Below, piece after piece: positions 26,701 through 37,258 of a stretch of 64,000 nucleotides of DNA (positions within the stretch are counted from its first letter, which is position 1; each line of letters starts with the position of its first letter). The stretch comes from Spisula solida (taxonomy: Eukaryota > Mollusca > Bivalvia > Venerida > Mactridae), in contig OX365946.1 of NCBI GenBank assembly GCA_947247005.1, positions 7,448,453-7,512,452 of the forward strand, given 5' to 3'. The notes under the pieces are model-generated. The model saw only the letters and a program-made list of their open reading frames with translations. It did not search any database and was not told the DNA's origin. The position numbers were made by a program, and so were the translations under genes.

Positions 26701-28946
26701 TGCCAAGTTTACATTTGAGCCGGTTGCTTTGCTGGGTTTAAAGACTATATAGGTAAATAGGTTTGCACCGCCACATCATTTGTCGAACCAAACGCACCGA
26801 ATAAACACACACAGCACGGATATTCCAGTTTCTTCACCTGGAAAAATGTAGAAGAACATATAAAATCTTATTACTTAAACAAAACTTAAAATCTAATTCA
26901 TTGCACCATGTATGATTCGAATTATCTGTCTCAAATGAGACGCAAAAATAATAGCGAAAAGGAAGCAAACCATTATAATTCTGTATGCACATGTACACGT
27001 ATAACACACGACTATGTCATGTTACATTATGCTATTACATGAAGGGTATTCTAGTTAATGGTGGTAACAATTCAGAATAACGGTTCGATGCCTTCAACAA
27101 TGACGATTTCATTCAAACAAAACTAATGCCGACTTACCTGACTCACTATAGACTATTATCAGGTAATTCCGATTCAGACAGCATCCTTCACCATCCACGC
27201 TGCCCAAGGAAGTGCGCGCAGATTTATTTATAGAATGTAAGTCACAAGTCATAAGTCACAAGTCACAAGTCATAAGTCACAAGTTCTAAGTCACAAGTCA
27301 TAAGTCACAAGTCACAAGTCCCAACACCTAAGTCAAAAGTGCCCTCCAGGGCTTCCATATATTCGTGGGTCCCGCTTCTACTACGATCAAAAATTGTTCA
27401 AATCGGGACCAATCGTGGGACAGTCGTAGTCAATCGGGAGAGGATCTTCTTGAACTTGGTAGAGTTGTCGTCGAATCGCGTAGGTCGGGATGCTCGCCGA
27501 CCTTACTACGCTTATTTTGAACATGTTCAAAACAAACGTAGCTGGATCGTGGCTTAAACGAATCGGTGTAAGAACGTAGTAAGATGGTTTTAAGATCGGC
27601 GTAATCGTAGACACATATGGGAAGCACCATGGCGTGATCTTCATGATCGTAATAACATCGTGGTACAATCGGCATCAAATCTAACTGTGTTTGAGATCAG
27701 TTGGACACAGATCGAAGCAAATTATTTTGTGGAAAACATAAGTTTTTTAACCAAAACTGATCGACATAATTAGGACAGTACATACACATCTGGTATACCT
27801 CTCATGTACGCATATAACGGTTTTATAGAAAAAGTTGTACATTGTTAAAAAAATATCATCCAATGGATCCAATGCTTTCAGGCTATGAGTGATGTGAAGA
27901 AAATGCTCCAAACTCATACCAAAGCGTACTATGATCATGTCAAGATCGTAGTATTGTGTGCATGAGCGCAGCAATATCGTGCTACAGTGTCTTTTTTGGG
28001 GGTCTGCCTACCAACGTAGTAGGGTCTTGTCGATAGTACCAACGTAGTAGGGTCTTGCCGATCGTTTCGACGTCGTAGTTCATGATCGGCATTGGTCGCT
28101 TGAAGATATTTGTCAATTTTCTTGGTTTTGACGCCGATCTTGTCACGATGCATACGTTTTGTCAGGTTAGGACAGATCTGCATGATCGTAGTAAGAGCGT
28201 AGCCCAGTGTGAACGGGTTCTCAAATTACTGACATCAAAATTCTAAATACATGTTATAATGCAAACATCTTTAACTTCCATGTACAACTTGTCCATCAGC
28301 GATCTGATTTGTTTAAAAGACAACGTTTTGTGATCACATCGGCTAAACATTCCTTATTGCGTGACAAAATTAGCAAAATGCGACATTTTCAATTTTTACA
28401 TACCTTCTGCAAACTAATCAAATATGCAGGTGTTGGTAAAATGGTAATGTGGTGGTTTCTTTAATTCTTGGGTTTAAACTATTGACGGAAAAATCTCTTG
28501 TTACGTATTTTTGACGTCAATTATTCGAGGGTTTTAATTTCGAGGTCTAGGTCATCCGCCATGATTGTTAATACTTTTACAGTATTCTATTCTTTGAAAA
28601 TGCATAATGTTATTTATTAATGTTATGCCTTTCCAAGAAATTTACATTTTTGTTAAAGTGAACAAAATGATCGAAAATTGTACTGAACTATATATCATTC
28701 GGTCGTAATATTTTTATCGTTCGTACAGACGTGACATTCAAACAAGTCGATGGTGTAGTTGGGACTGGGGTTCTTCTAGATACTTCCCAAGCAAGCTCGA
28801 AGATAGCGTGCTGCTTCCACTGCAAGAAAACATCCAAGTGTGCAGCTGTTAACTACAACTCTTTTACAGAAAGGTGTGACACATTAGAAACAGTGTCCAC
28901 AGCGAGCTATTCCACTGAAAACAATCACTTCTATCGATTGAATTGA
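14592..28946 (+). CDS. Lectin gene B: signal peptide-FTP-PAN, four exons
   Basis: Predicted CDS joins 14592-14715, 23188-23400, 24048-24269 and 28729-28946, 777 nt, 258 residues, all junctions phase 1. It has the same architecture as gene A but a single FTP domain (residues 42-186), followed by a PAN/Apple-like domain (187-258). The FTP halves are each one codon shorter than in A. CTHT is CSHT here; [10 protein letters not shown], the vicinal CC and LCEVLV are intact. A secreted, Ca-dependent glycan-recognition protein is the likely role. Intron 1 (8.5 kb) and intron 3 (4.5 kb) are swollen by transposable elements. Confidence is high for the exons and moderate for the linkage of the distant signal exon, which rests on phase agreement and parallel order in copies A and C. 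Confidence 0.72.
15660..15800 (-). repeat. Dispersed repeat with 'CTCGGCTGGTTAAG' motif
   Basis: On the minus strand this matches sequences at 21600-21700, 33880-33970 and 46080-46160 (+) and 39370-39440 (-): '..TTTTCTGTGCTCGGCTGG..GCTGCCTTCCCTGTCTGA'. No ORF. It looks like an end or body fragment of a common retroposon; class unknown. Confidence 0.5.
15978..16733. mobile_element. 756-bp element with 17-bp TIRs next to TTAA
   Basis: CCTAGGTCCCACTGAAA opens the element and its exact complement closes it. TTAAA lies just outside the left end and TTTAA just outside the right end, so a TTAA target duplication of the piggyBac kind is possible but not proven. The interior is GC-richer and full of TCGGGA/TTCGGG motifs; the long ORFs on both strands look like by-products of that composition. 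A related, unfinished copy starts near 63817. Confidence 0.55.
17482..19679. mobile_element. 2.2-kb fold-back element with ~450-bp inverted arms
   Basis: The left end CGGGTAGACACCTTACACCG and the right end (reverse complement CGGGTAGACACGGGAAACCG) begin inverted arms that can be followed for about 450 bp each, down to a shared 'GTACGGTATCTAG' near 17910-17950 and 19250-19270. The arms differ by scattered substitutions. The loop (about 17960-19190) is AT-rich with no recognisable ORF. No transposase is encoded, so it is non-autonomous. Confidence 0.72.
20108..20142 (+). repeat. (TG)n microsatellite followed by poly-G
   Basis: About eleven TG units run into a tract of eight G. It is low-complexity sequence just upstream of the LINE fragment. 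Confidence 0.8.
20248..20812 (+). mobile_element. LINE 3' fragment (end of ORF2)
   Basis: An open frame of 170 codons ending at 20812 carries [14 protein letters not shown], then the cysteine/histidine cluster KCKMCQ...[11 protein letters not shown], typical of the C-terminal zinc-binding region of CR1/L2/Jockey-like LINE ORF2 proteins. No reverse transcriptase is present, so it is a 5'-truncated insertion. The same motif in a diverged form lies in the LINE at 39.9-44.1 kb, on the opposite strand. Confidence 0.7.
20960..21230 (+). repeat. GT/GC-rich low-complexity tract
   Basis: Irregular (TG)n with GCGTGC and GTATGTG interruptions follows the LINE fragment. ORFs across it on both strands are artefacts of the alternating purine-pyrimidine composition, which could adopt Z-DNA. 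Confidence 0.8.
22444..22789 (+). repeat. Perfect 173-bp tandem duplication
   Basis: 22444-22616 and 22617-22789 appear identical from 'AACAGTGCATAGCAAAGTG' to 'CAATGCAAGGCTAT'. Copy C has the unit once (about 38985-39140). The duplication is therefore young and specific to gene B. Confidence 0.85.
23188..23400 (+). CDS. Gene B exon 2: first half of FTP domain
   Basis: 213 nt, acceptor TTAACAG|CAACGC, donor TGTG|GTGCGT, phase 1 at both ends. It carries [44 protein letters not shown] and YNRRDCC. It is one codon shorter than in A just after the CSHT motif. No stop. Confidence 0.82.
24048..24269 (+). CDS. Gene B exon 3: second half of FTP domain
   Basis: 222 nt, acceptor ATATTCAG|GGCAG, donor AATG|GTAAGT, phase 1 at both ends. 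It carries [31 protein letters not shown] and [10 protein letters not shown]. It is one codon shorter than in A before LILCEV. In-frame with exon 2 and with the PAN exon. Confidence 0.8.
24902..27357. mobile_element. 2.46-kb TIR element with internal heptamer arrays
   Basis: The left end TGGAAGCCCTGGAGGGCACT and the right end are perfect inverted repeats over at least 26 bp. Inside both ends run short arrays of GACTTGT/GACTTAT (left, about 24925-24970) and their complement ACAAGTC/ATAAGTC (right, about 27240-27320). A larger array of the same heptamer lies in the interior. No transposase-like ORF is seen. Confidence 0.68.
25877..26158 (+). repeat. Heptamer satellite (GACTTGT/GACTTGA)n
   Basis: About forty near-perfect 7-bp units. 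Because 7 is not a multiple of 3, each ORF through it shows a 7-residue protein repeat (KSQVTSH and similar); these ORFs are not genes. The same heptamer forms the subterminal repeats of the surrounding element. Confidence 0.9.
28729..28946 (+). CDS. Gene B exon 4: PAN/Apple-like domain and stop
   Basis: Acceptor CGTACAG|ACGTG, phase 1, 218 nt, TGA at 28944-28946. It carries [41 protein letters not shown] and FYRLN. It is the same length as, and nearly identical to, the last exon of gene A. The 3' UTR that follows is also conserved between the two. Confidence 0.74.
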
Positions 28947-31900
28947 GTGAATGACTCTGTATGATATGTTGTTGTACATGCTTAGTTGGATTATTTTAGT
29001 ATTCAGCAATTTTACTACATGGAATAAGTGACGGTTAAAATTGTACACTTTAAATGGACGTACGGTAAATATGGTAAGAATGGATGCCGACATGTGCGCG
29101 GAAAAACTTGCTAAATCAAACAATTTTCATTGTTGCAACGACAAATATCGTATGAAAGTAAAATACTAGTATAAGTTGATCCCAAGCTGACCAAACATAG
29201 AGCTCTCTATGCCTACAATACAGAATATGTCTAGAAGTATCGCAAGTTGTGAAGCGTGCAGAGTGACCTTGACATTACTACATTCGTCCCCCGACACAAT
29301 CACACCAAAAAAAGCATTCGCACACAAAAATGCACTCTCACGAGCTTACACCTATGTATAGTTTATAACGTCCGTGCGCTTTTATTGGGTCAGGTTGACG
29401 ACACATGAGTGAAGGATATTGTTGTTGTTCGGTGTCATTTTTCTTGTGGTCTGTGCTTTTTTCTCTGTGTGCATTTTGTGCTCTGATATTTAATTAAAAA
29501 ACTTTAATGAATTAAAAAATGCTAAAGACCAGCAAGGGGGGTAAATAGAGTGATATGTGGGAACTGCACATCTCATCAATGAGATATGTTCTCTGATGAA
29601 GTTTCAATTTGATATCTCTAATATTGTATGGGTTATAGCCTGGACAATAATTAATTATCCCCCGCCGAAGGCGAAGGGAATATGGTAATGGTAGGCGTCC
29701 TTCCGTCCGTAGTCCGTCAGTCCTTCCGTCCGTCCGAACTTCTGTGTGCATCTCCTCCTACATTTCTTAAAAGGATTATGACGAAACTTTTACAGAATGA
29801 CTGCTATGATATCCCCCAGCGCATATTGTTAGGATTTTTTCATTCGACATTTTTTAAAGAATGATATATATTTCCCTTTGTTGATTATTTTACATATAAA
29901 CTCTTCTGTGTGCAACTCCTCCTACATTTCTTATGGAATTTTGTCAAAACTTTTACAGAAGTACAGTTATGAGGTGCCCTAGCACATATCGTCAGGGTTT
30001 TTCATTTCTGACATTTGTGATAAAATTATGGCCCTTTGTTTATTTTGTACCTTTGTGGGATACAGAGAAAATGATAAACTCTTCTGTGTGCAACTCCTCC
30101 TCCATTTCTTAGGGAAATTCGTCGAAACTTTTACAGAAGTACAATTATGAGGTGCCCTATCGCATATCATCAGGATTTTTCATTTCGGCCATTTTATAGC
30201 CCTTTGTTTATTTTGTACATATGTTACATATAGAGAGAAAAAATTCTGTGGGCAACTCCTCCTTCATTTCTACAGGAATTTTGATGAAACATTCACACAT
30301 GTACCCTCATGAGATGCAATAGTGCATATTGTCATGGTTTTTAATGTCGTCAATTATGTCCCTTTTTATTACATGTGTAAGCTATAGAGAAAACATTTGT
30401 TTCTGATGGATAACTTAAGTTTGGGATGAGATATCACAATGATACAGTGTTGGTAGTGATTGTGCAGACAGCCCTTTCAATGGGAAGTGAGGCCGGTGGG
30501 GGTCAAGGTCACCGTTACTATAAATAGAAAAAAGCATTTATGCTCATTGTTTTTGCTTCTGATGGATAACTCAAGTTTGGGATGAGATAACACAATGAAA
30601 CTTGCTTTGTTGGTAGTTATTGTGCAGATGCCACTTGCAGTGGGACGTGGGGTCTGTGGGAGTCAAGGTCACCATTACTAAAAATAGAATACGGCTCATT
30701 TTTTTTGAGGATTGAGATAACATGATGAAACTTGCTGGTTTTGTAAGTAGCTTGTGTAAAAAGACAACACTAAGTCTCGGGGTTAAAAGTGGGGGTCAAG
30801 GTCACCATTACTAAAATTAGAAAAAATGTTTTCACTCAACTTTTGTTAGGATGGAGATCTTATTGTGAAACTTGCCTATTTTGTCTATTCTTGTTCTGTC
30901 AAAAATTTGTGAATGTTCTTATCAATACCTAACGTGTATAGGAATATTTGAACAATATGTGTTTGTTCATACAAACCCATTGAAATGATTTTAACAAGAA
31001 CAATATCGATTTTAATGCAAAAATGAATACTTTGCAAAATATCAGAATTTTTGGTATTTGATGCTGTAAAAGGGCAAATGACCCATTTAATAGTACCACT
31101 ACATACCTTTTTTATTTCACATATTGCTTCAGTATATGTTCAGCTACAATTGTGCCTATTTTTTTGGTATAATTTAAAAAATAAATTACCGTATCAAACG
31201 TTCTTTAGCTTCAATTAATACCCCCTATACTGTATGAGTTATGGCCTGGACAAGAATAAACTATGTAAACGTGTGAGTAGACGGACGTACTCCCTCACGT
31301 ACTCCCTCACGTACTACGGTACCTTAGATTGGCTTTCCATCGTTTAAGACCAAATGGGTCAAAATAATTAAGTGGTCACGGAATGAATTCAATAGATTTC
31401 TATGGCGGTAGGCCACGCCTATGACCACTTTATGTATCTTGTAAACGTGTGTGAGGACAGACGGACAAAGCGGCGACTATTTGCTCACCCTTCGGGGAGC
31501 ATTAAAATACGTTTATAAACGATATTACATTTGTATTGTACTTTACAGCTACAATCGAGCAATGGCCTACACGTCAACTGCCGATCATCGGATTATTTTA
31601 GTCATCGGTTAGAGCTCAGCTAGTTATAATCATTTCTAATATTTATTACATACATCGTGTCTCGGATATGTTTGAAGTCAATTAACTTAATTTGGCGATT
31701 TAATATTATATACATTAGACCATTGGTAGCGAAATGAGCACAGAAAAGATATTTAACTACTGTGACATTTTTCCTAACTGCATTATTGGTATTCATTACA
31801 TTTAGACTTTGAGTCCATGGAATTAGAGAGAATACCACCACAATGTTTTGCAATACATTCAACGTATAATTTCTTTCGAGGACAAACATTTGAATAATTA

Positions 31901-32274
31901 ATAAAAAAAAGTGATCGGGCGAGGAATATTCATTAAATCGTCTACACTAATGGTTCGCTACATAGATTACTGAGATAATGTTTAAATAATGTGGCTAGTT
32001 TCAGTTAGTAGACACTTTGAACTTAATTGCATAGTGTAGAGTATTATAAACCGAACGAAACGCTGGTATTAGCAGATGAAGTGATGGCGAAACGTTAACA
32101 GTGCTATGAATTATAAATGTTTAAATCATGAGCTTACGTAACGACTAACTTAACATTTCTGAGCCTCGCATTTATAGAATTCAAAATTACATCTCTTACG
32201 TCTTCATTCCGGGAGCTCGTTTGAATTTGATTCCTTTTATATTCCAATGGATGATATAAAGACGTTAATGTAAA
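28947..32274 (+). other. Intergenic B-C: 3' UTR, repeats, C promoter
   Basis: 28947-29060 is the conserved 3' UTR. 29450-31510 is composite repeat DNA. 31740-32274 duplicates the upstream block of gene B, including TTTATAG at 32171-32177. No gene seen. Confidence 0.5.
29640..30880 (+). repeat. Composite dispersed repeat with ~165-bp and ~155-bp tandem units
   Basis: Four units begin near 29739, 29902, 30079 and 30243 with 'CTTCTGTGTGCAACTCCTCC' and run through 'CTTTTACAGAA'. Three or four further units around 30405-30850 share 'GGATGAGATA...' and 'GGTCAAGGTCACCATTACT'. The upstream block 'CCCCCGCCGAAGGCGAAGGG' with a GTCC-rich run is typical of abundant bivalve repeats. No coding sequence recognised. 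Confidence 0.6.
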
Positions 32275-32443
32275 ATGTTTTTTTTTCTTCTACTTACGAT
32301 CGGTCTCCTAATATCTTCCGTCCAACTCGCGACTTGTTTGGGCGTTCGAGGATTGTGCTTATTGTAGTCAGTGTGGCATGTGCATATTCGCATGTTAACA
32401 GTTTGGAAATGTTTTTATATGCTTTTACCTGCTAGCTTACATA

Positions 32444-32944
32444 TGAGCCAGTCTCCAGGAAAACCTGCTATTTTGACAAGAATAATGATTTTTAAAATTT
32501 CAATAGGTTTAAAGAATAATCTTGATGATGCAAAATGCAAAAGAAATTTTGTTAATATCTTGAGTTTTAAGGAAGTTACAGCTGTTTTTGTAGAGTCCCT
32601 ATTCGGGGCTTTTTTGTGTGACGTCGCAACGTCATTCAAACGTCATTTGACGTAACTGTAAAAAGTTTTTCATGTTTACACAATTTGATCAATTCTTCAC
32701 ATTAGACTGTTCAATATAGTGGCACATTTAAAAAGTATGTTCTAATTTATCAAAACCGAAATTGTTCGCATTTTGAGAATGGCTACTACTGTTTTAAACA
32801 ACAAACTATGGTACAATATGGGTAATTTACTTAAAATAAAATCAATAAATATGTATTTTGTCTTAATTTAAGCTTTTTCAAAACCTTGTACCATATAGTA
32901 ATTACATGATGTCAAAATAGCAGGCTTTCCTGGAGACTGACTCA
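32444..32944. mobile_element. 501-bp MITE, TIR TGAGCCAGTC..., TA duplication
   Basis: The left end TGAGCCAGTCTCCAGGAAAA and the complement of the right end match over ~34 bp. TA flanks both ends (32442-32443 and 32945-32946). The orthologous site in gene A (CTTACATACACATGG near 250) has a single TA and no element, which proves insertion. The TA duplication points to the Tc1/mariner superfamily. No transposase. A 614-bp relative lies at 59327. Confidence 0.85.
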
Positions 32945-35714
32945 TAAACATTGTAGTTTAGTTCCATATTCTTGTTTATTCTTACCAAATCTGTGTGCGC
33001 GTATTTTTACAGTATAACGTTTTATTTATTAATATTTCAGCATGAAATTTGATGTCTATGCAATTGACTATCACAAGAGATTGGATTAATAAAGTTATTT
33101 CTTCAAAACCATTGAACCATATAACAAAATACGTAAATGTATCAGAAATTGATGCGTATGAGCGAATTATTCTTATGTATGGTCAATATGAATTTTTGAT
33201 CTATCGTCAAATTAAAAAAATAATTCGATTTTTCATTAAACCAGGTGACGGTTGCTAACTGCTTAGTAGCACATTTGGTAATTATGGTCATTTTATGGTC
33301 AAGGGGATGAAACCTAATGGAAATTTGCATTTGTGAGACCAAAAGTCGGCAAATCTAAAATCGAAGCTTTATTTTTATCTTTGTTTTCTTTATTTCTATA
33401 TCCATAATAAGTTCGTGCACTTGAAAACACTGAAATTCATCAGAAAAGCGCACACATAGCTGCATTAACAACCTGACAAACGCCCGATGACCACATGGCA
33501 AATATGTGCGACATTTGCTTTTGTAGATATCATTACTTGTTTAATATTAACACTTATTAACCCAGGTATGTGTAGATATTTACATGCGCACTTATAACAT
33601 TTGTTAAGTGTATAATCATTTAGACGTAACGTCAAGAGGTGAGACATATATTAAGTGTAACGCTTTTTGACGTCAAACGGTGTTTTGATACGTCAGCTTC
33701 AGTACTAAATACGATTATTTTTCTTACTCAAGAAATTATAAGAGTCAATGTTTTTATTTATTATTCAATCTATTTGAAATTCGTCTGTTCTTCGATAAAA
33801 ACGTATTTTTATAAAATAAAATCAGCTAAATAAATTCGCATGGGACAAAGTTTTATGTCTTTTTATGTTTTATGTACAGTACTCTGCTGGTTCAGGTGGG
33901 CATTGTGCCTTGTGTGCTTTTTAATATATTTTTTGTGCTCGGCTGGTTAGGCTTGGTTATGCCTTCCCTATCTGACTGTAGGATGTTGGACCGTTTAGTG
34001 CGCATGCGTCATTTGTCATAGTACGTTGTGTGCCTTATAAATGTACAAATGTGTCTAAATAATCGAAAATAAATCAAATTGAACGGTTTTTATAAGTATT
34101 ATGCAATACAATTAGAAAATACTAAAAATGTGTACCCAAACTATATTGGCAAATATTTTATTATTCAGAATTGATGTCTCTACTTCTTGGCAAAATATGA
34201 ACAAAATCGGAATGAGGGATCAAAACCGCTCAAACATCTTTAATATTATCTTTTACAAACGTTCAAGAAATGGGATTTTTAGTTCACTTTATTTCAGTGT
34301 TTTTTGACGTTTTGTATATCCTACATAATCGCCACGGAAACAGTCATTTTCATGATATTGAAACAAATTTGTACACATAAATCTTTGGAAAAAACTGTAT
34401 TGTTTTAGTTGAAAATGACTCACATACGCCCACACATAATTTAGCAATTCGACCTTACACCAAAGAAAATTGAAAACAACGTCATTAAAATACAATAGTC
34501 TCGCTGTTTTAACTTTGTCATTTCTAATCTCCAATTTGAAATCTCTCGACGGAAACGAACGGAAATTATATGGCATCAGGTGTCGTGTCTGCTTTAACAG
34601 ACAACGTTGTTTCCCTCCAAATCCGTTCCGTAGTAAGTACTTTATTGCAACTGTTACAGGTGGGTATATGTGGGTTGTATATGACCTGTTAGACGTCTGT
34701 GTTGATCTGTATAGATAATATATATAACATATATTATTATAGATAAAAACGAGAAAACAAATTAATGTTCAATCAATGTATTATACATCAGAGGGTAAAC
34801 ATCTGAATGATTATATCGTTGATTGAACCGACCGATACGACTATGCTTCAGTGATTTTAAGTGTAAGTGCGATGGATACTTGTGATTGTTAAAGGATTAA
34901 AGTATTAGGCAATAATTACTAACTCACTAACTACAGCTACTAATTTGACTATGGGAACATGGATTCAATATCATAAAAAAGGGACTGTTTATTGATAAAA
35001 GACGAGTAAGTTAAGTAAGTATAATAATATTTTATTTAATAAGTACTGGAACACAACAAAATACCCTATGACATATTTCCCCCCTATAAACAATTGTCGT
35101 CCTCGACAATATCATCATCACTGTATAACGTTAAATTATACAAAAGAAACAAGGTTCATGATTAAACATAATTGACAAGATAATGGAAAACTGTTCAGTC
35201 GTGCAGGCATGATATCTTAGAATAAAATAATCCTAAATACGCCTTAAACACCAAACAATTGATAAAAGATCGGACGAAGTACACCAAAATAATATACTAA
35301 GATACAAATGAAATACACTAAAATAATATACTAAGTATGGCTTTAAATACTGTGGGAAAACAATACCCAGTGCCATTATCAGTACCTTAATGGTGTACAA
35401 ATAAACAAACACATACACAACATAATGGACAAAATGAAAAACATAACTAAGCGTTCTGACCAAACATCAAAACAATTGATATGAAGTAAACACTGACGGT
35501 CAATCATTTTGTTTACAGAATAAAAAAATCGGTCCGAGCAGTCTTATGAAACTACGTACAGAACCAAAGTAACACAAAAAAATCGGATCGAACGGTGTAA
35601 ATCCAGCTCATTACCTGTACTATGTACAGAACCAAAGTAATGGTGAATAAAAGATTCAGTGTCAGCATTGTCATAAAACTCAGTACCTGTACCTGTAATA
35701 ACGTCTCCTAGTGG

Positions 35715-35879
35715 CCTCCGTAGCTCAATGGTTAGCGCGTTTGCCGTCTAATCTGGCGACCCGGGTTCAAAACCGGGTAGAGGCACACATATATATGCCT
35801 GCCATATTTCAGCGGAAAGCTGACTGGCAAATAAAGGCTATGCTCGGCATTTTTTTCCTATACCCACACAACCGAAGAC
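35715..35879 (+). mobile_element. tRNA-derived SINE with 8-bp target duplication
   Basis: The tRNA-like head has box A TAGCTCAATGG and box B GGTTCAAAACC, an acceptor-like GCCTCC / GAGGC pairing, and a 3' body ending in a T run. CCTAGTGG occurs immediately on both sides (35707-35714 and 35880-35887). It sits inside the Gypsy 3' coding region. The anticodon arm pairs poorly, so a functional tRNA is unlikely. Confidence 0.68.
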
Positions 35880-36628
35880 CCTAGTGGTGCAGCGAAAGCA
35901 GGTTGCTCTCCAACAACAAACTCACCAGTCCGTTGCGACGCTGGCTGTTGCCTTTGTCGAACTGGTCTTCGAGGTAGCACCCCAGATTCTCCAGCTTTCC
36001 GGCGATGTGGTGGTGTATAAACCTTACTGCAACCAGAATTGGTATCTTCTTTGCTTGAGCCTGAAGAATCAACCATGGTGTCTGGTATGCTTTCTGATAC
36101 GACTTCCTCTGATTCAGAGTCTGACAGAGATGGAGTAGGAAGGTGGTTCATAGGTAGTAAATTGTTCCTGTGTAATGTTAGCACTTTCGAATCTCCCTTT
36201 CCATCCTGCCGACGCACTCCGAATACAGGAGTCCTCGTATCAGGTTGCTCTAGGATAACAAACACATCATGGCTCCAGGTGTCAGCCAGTTTGTGTTTGC
36301 CCATGATTCCCTGGTTCCTAACAAGTACCCTATCCCCAGGTAAAATCTTTACCTCCTTGACCTTCCGGTCATAGTAGTGCTTGTCGTTCTGTCTTTTCTT
36401 GGAGGAAACACCACTGGCCAATCTGTAAGCTCCTCTTAGATGCTTTTCCAGACGCTTCATGTAATCGGATGGCGAGGTTCCTGAAATACTTTGACCTTTC
36501 AGACCCAATACGGCATCAATTGCAAGTCTTGGCCGTCGGCCAAACATGATTTCATCCGGGAGTACCCTGTAGAATCGTTGGCGGTAGCATTGTATGCCTG
36601 AACTAGTGACGGAATAGCTGATTTCCAA
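35858..36628 (-). pseudogene. Gypsy integrase C-terminal region fragment
   Basis: Minus-strand frame with PDEIMFGRRPRL, SSKKRQNDKHYYDRK and ILPGDRVLVRNQG, the linker and the C-terminal DNA-binding part of a Ty3/Gypsy integrase, then a Ser/Pro-rich tail. A frameshift near 36560 separates it from the catalytic-core remnant. The present stop lies in the SINE insertion; without the SINE the frame would continue for roughly 45 codons. Confidence 0.75.
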
Positions 36629-36790
36629 TCAGACTTTTGCTCATTGGGAAGTGTCCCGAGCATCTTGAGAAGAGTCTGATTAAAGCGTTCACACTGTCCA
36701 TTCCCTTGAGGGTGATATGGCGTTGTTCGGGTCCGCTTGATACCAGCAACTCTGCACAATCGAGTAATGACCTTTGAAAGGAAATTGGCT
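36499..36790 (-). pseudogene. Gypsy integrase core fragment
   Basis: Contains TTPYHPQGNGQCERFNQTLL, the segment with the last acidic catalytic residue of the integrase DDE core, and DWKSAIPSLVQAYN. The zinc-binding N-terminus and the first two acidic residues are deleted. Its upstream edge (about 36780) abuts the RNase H remnant. Confidence 0.78.
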
Positions 36791-37258
36791 CATCTGTGGC
36801 TGATAGAGTGCGGCTCCCAAGCCACTAGCAGTTGCATCAGTATGAACCTTGAATGGTTTCCTGTAGTCTGCATAGGCCAGTACAGGTGTAGACGTCAATT
36901 TCTCGACAATGGTATCGAATGCCATCTGTTGCGCTTCTCCCCATTTGAACTTTGGCGACTTGGTGGATTTCTTCACCGTAGAACTACCGGTCAGGAGATC
37001 GTTCAATGGTCGGACAATGTTGGAAAACTTGGCGATAAACTTTCTGTAATAGCCCGCGAAGCCTAGGAAACTTCGAACATCCTTAATGGAAGTAGGTTTA
37101 GGCCAATTCCGTACTGCTTCAGTCTTCGCAGGATCCGTCATAATGCCATTGGACGATACTACATGTCCGAGGTAGGTGACTTCATCCCGAAGGAATTCGC
37201 ATTTTGACGCCTTCAGTTTGAGGTTGTGCAGTTTCAGTCTCTCGAATACAGCATCCAA
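36780..37258 (-). pseudogene. Gypsy RT thumb and N-terminal RNase H fragment
   Basis: Contains LKLKASKCEFLRDEVTYLGH, SFLGFAGYYRKFI and FKVHTDATASGLGAALYQ. The first two are typical of the RT thumb/connection and the last is the start of RNase H. RNase H is cut after about 40 residues by the internal deletion. Confidence 0.82.

Larger units (their letters stand above)
24270..28728 (+). other. Gene B intron 3 (4.5 kb), mostly transposon
   Basis: Two stretches rich in ATCGTAGT/CGTAGTA motifs (24311-24901 and 27358-28215) flank a 2.46-kb TIR element. The two stretches share a direct repeat: 24425-24720 and 27690-27990 both contain 'ATATCATCCAATGGATCCAA' and 'GGCTATGAGTGATGTGAAGA'. 28216-28728 is host intron matched in gene A's intron 3. 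Confidence 0.6.

Noticed and set aside
35715..35790. Functional tRNA gene (Arg-TCT-like)
   Set aside because: The anticodon stem pairs poorly, a non-tRNA body follows and an 8-bp target duplication surrounds the unit, so it is a SINE.
35881..37066. Several ORFs of 84-111 codons on the + strand
   Set aside because: Antisense shadows of the Gypsy pol remnants.
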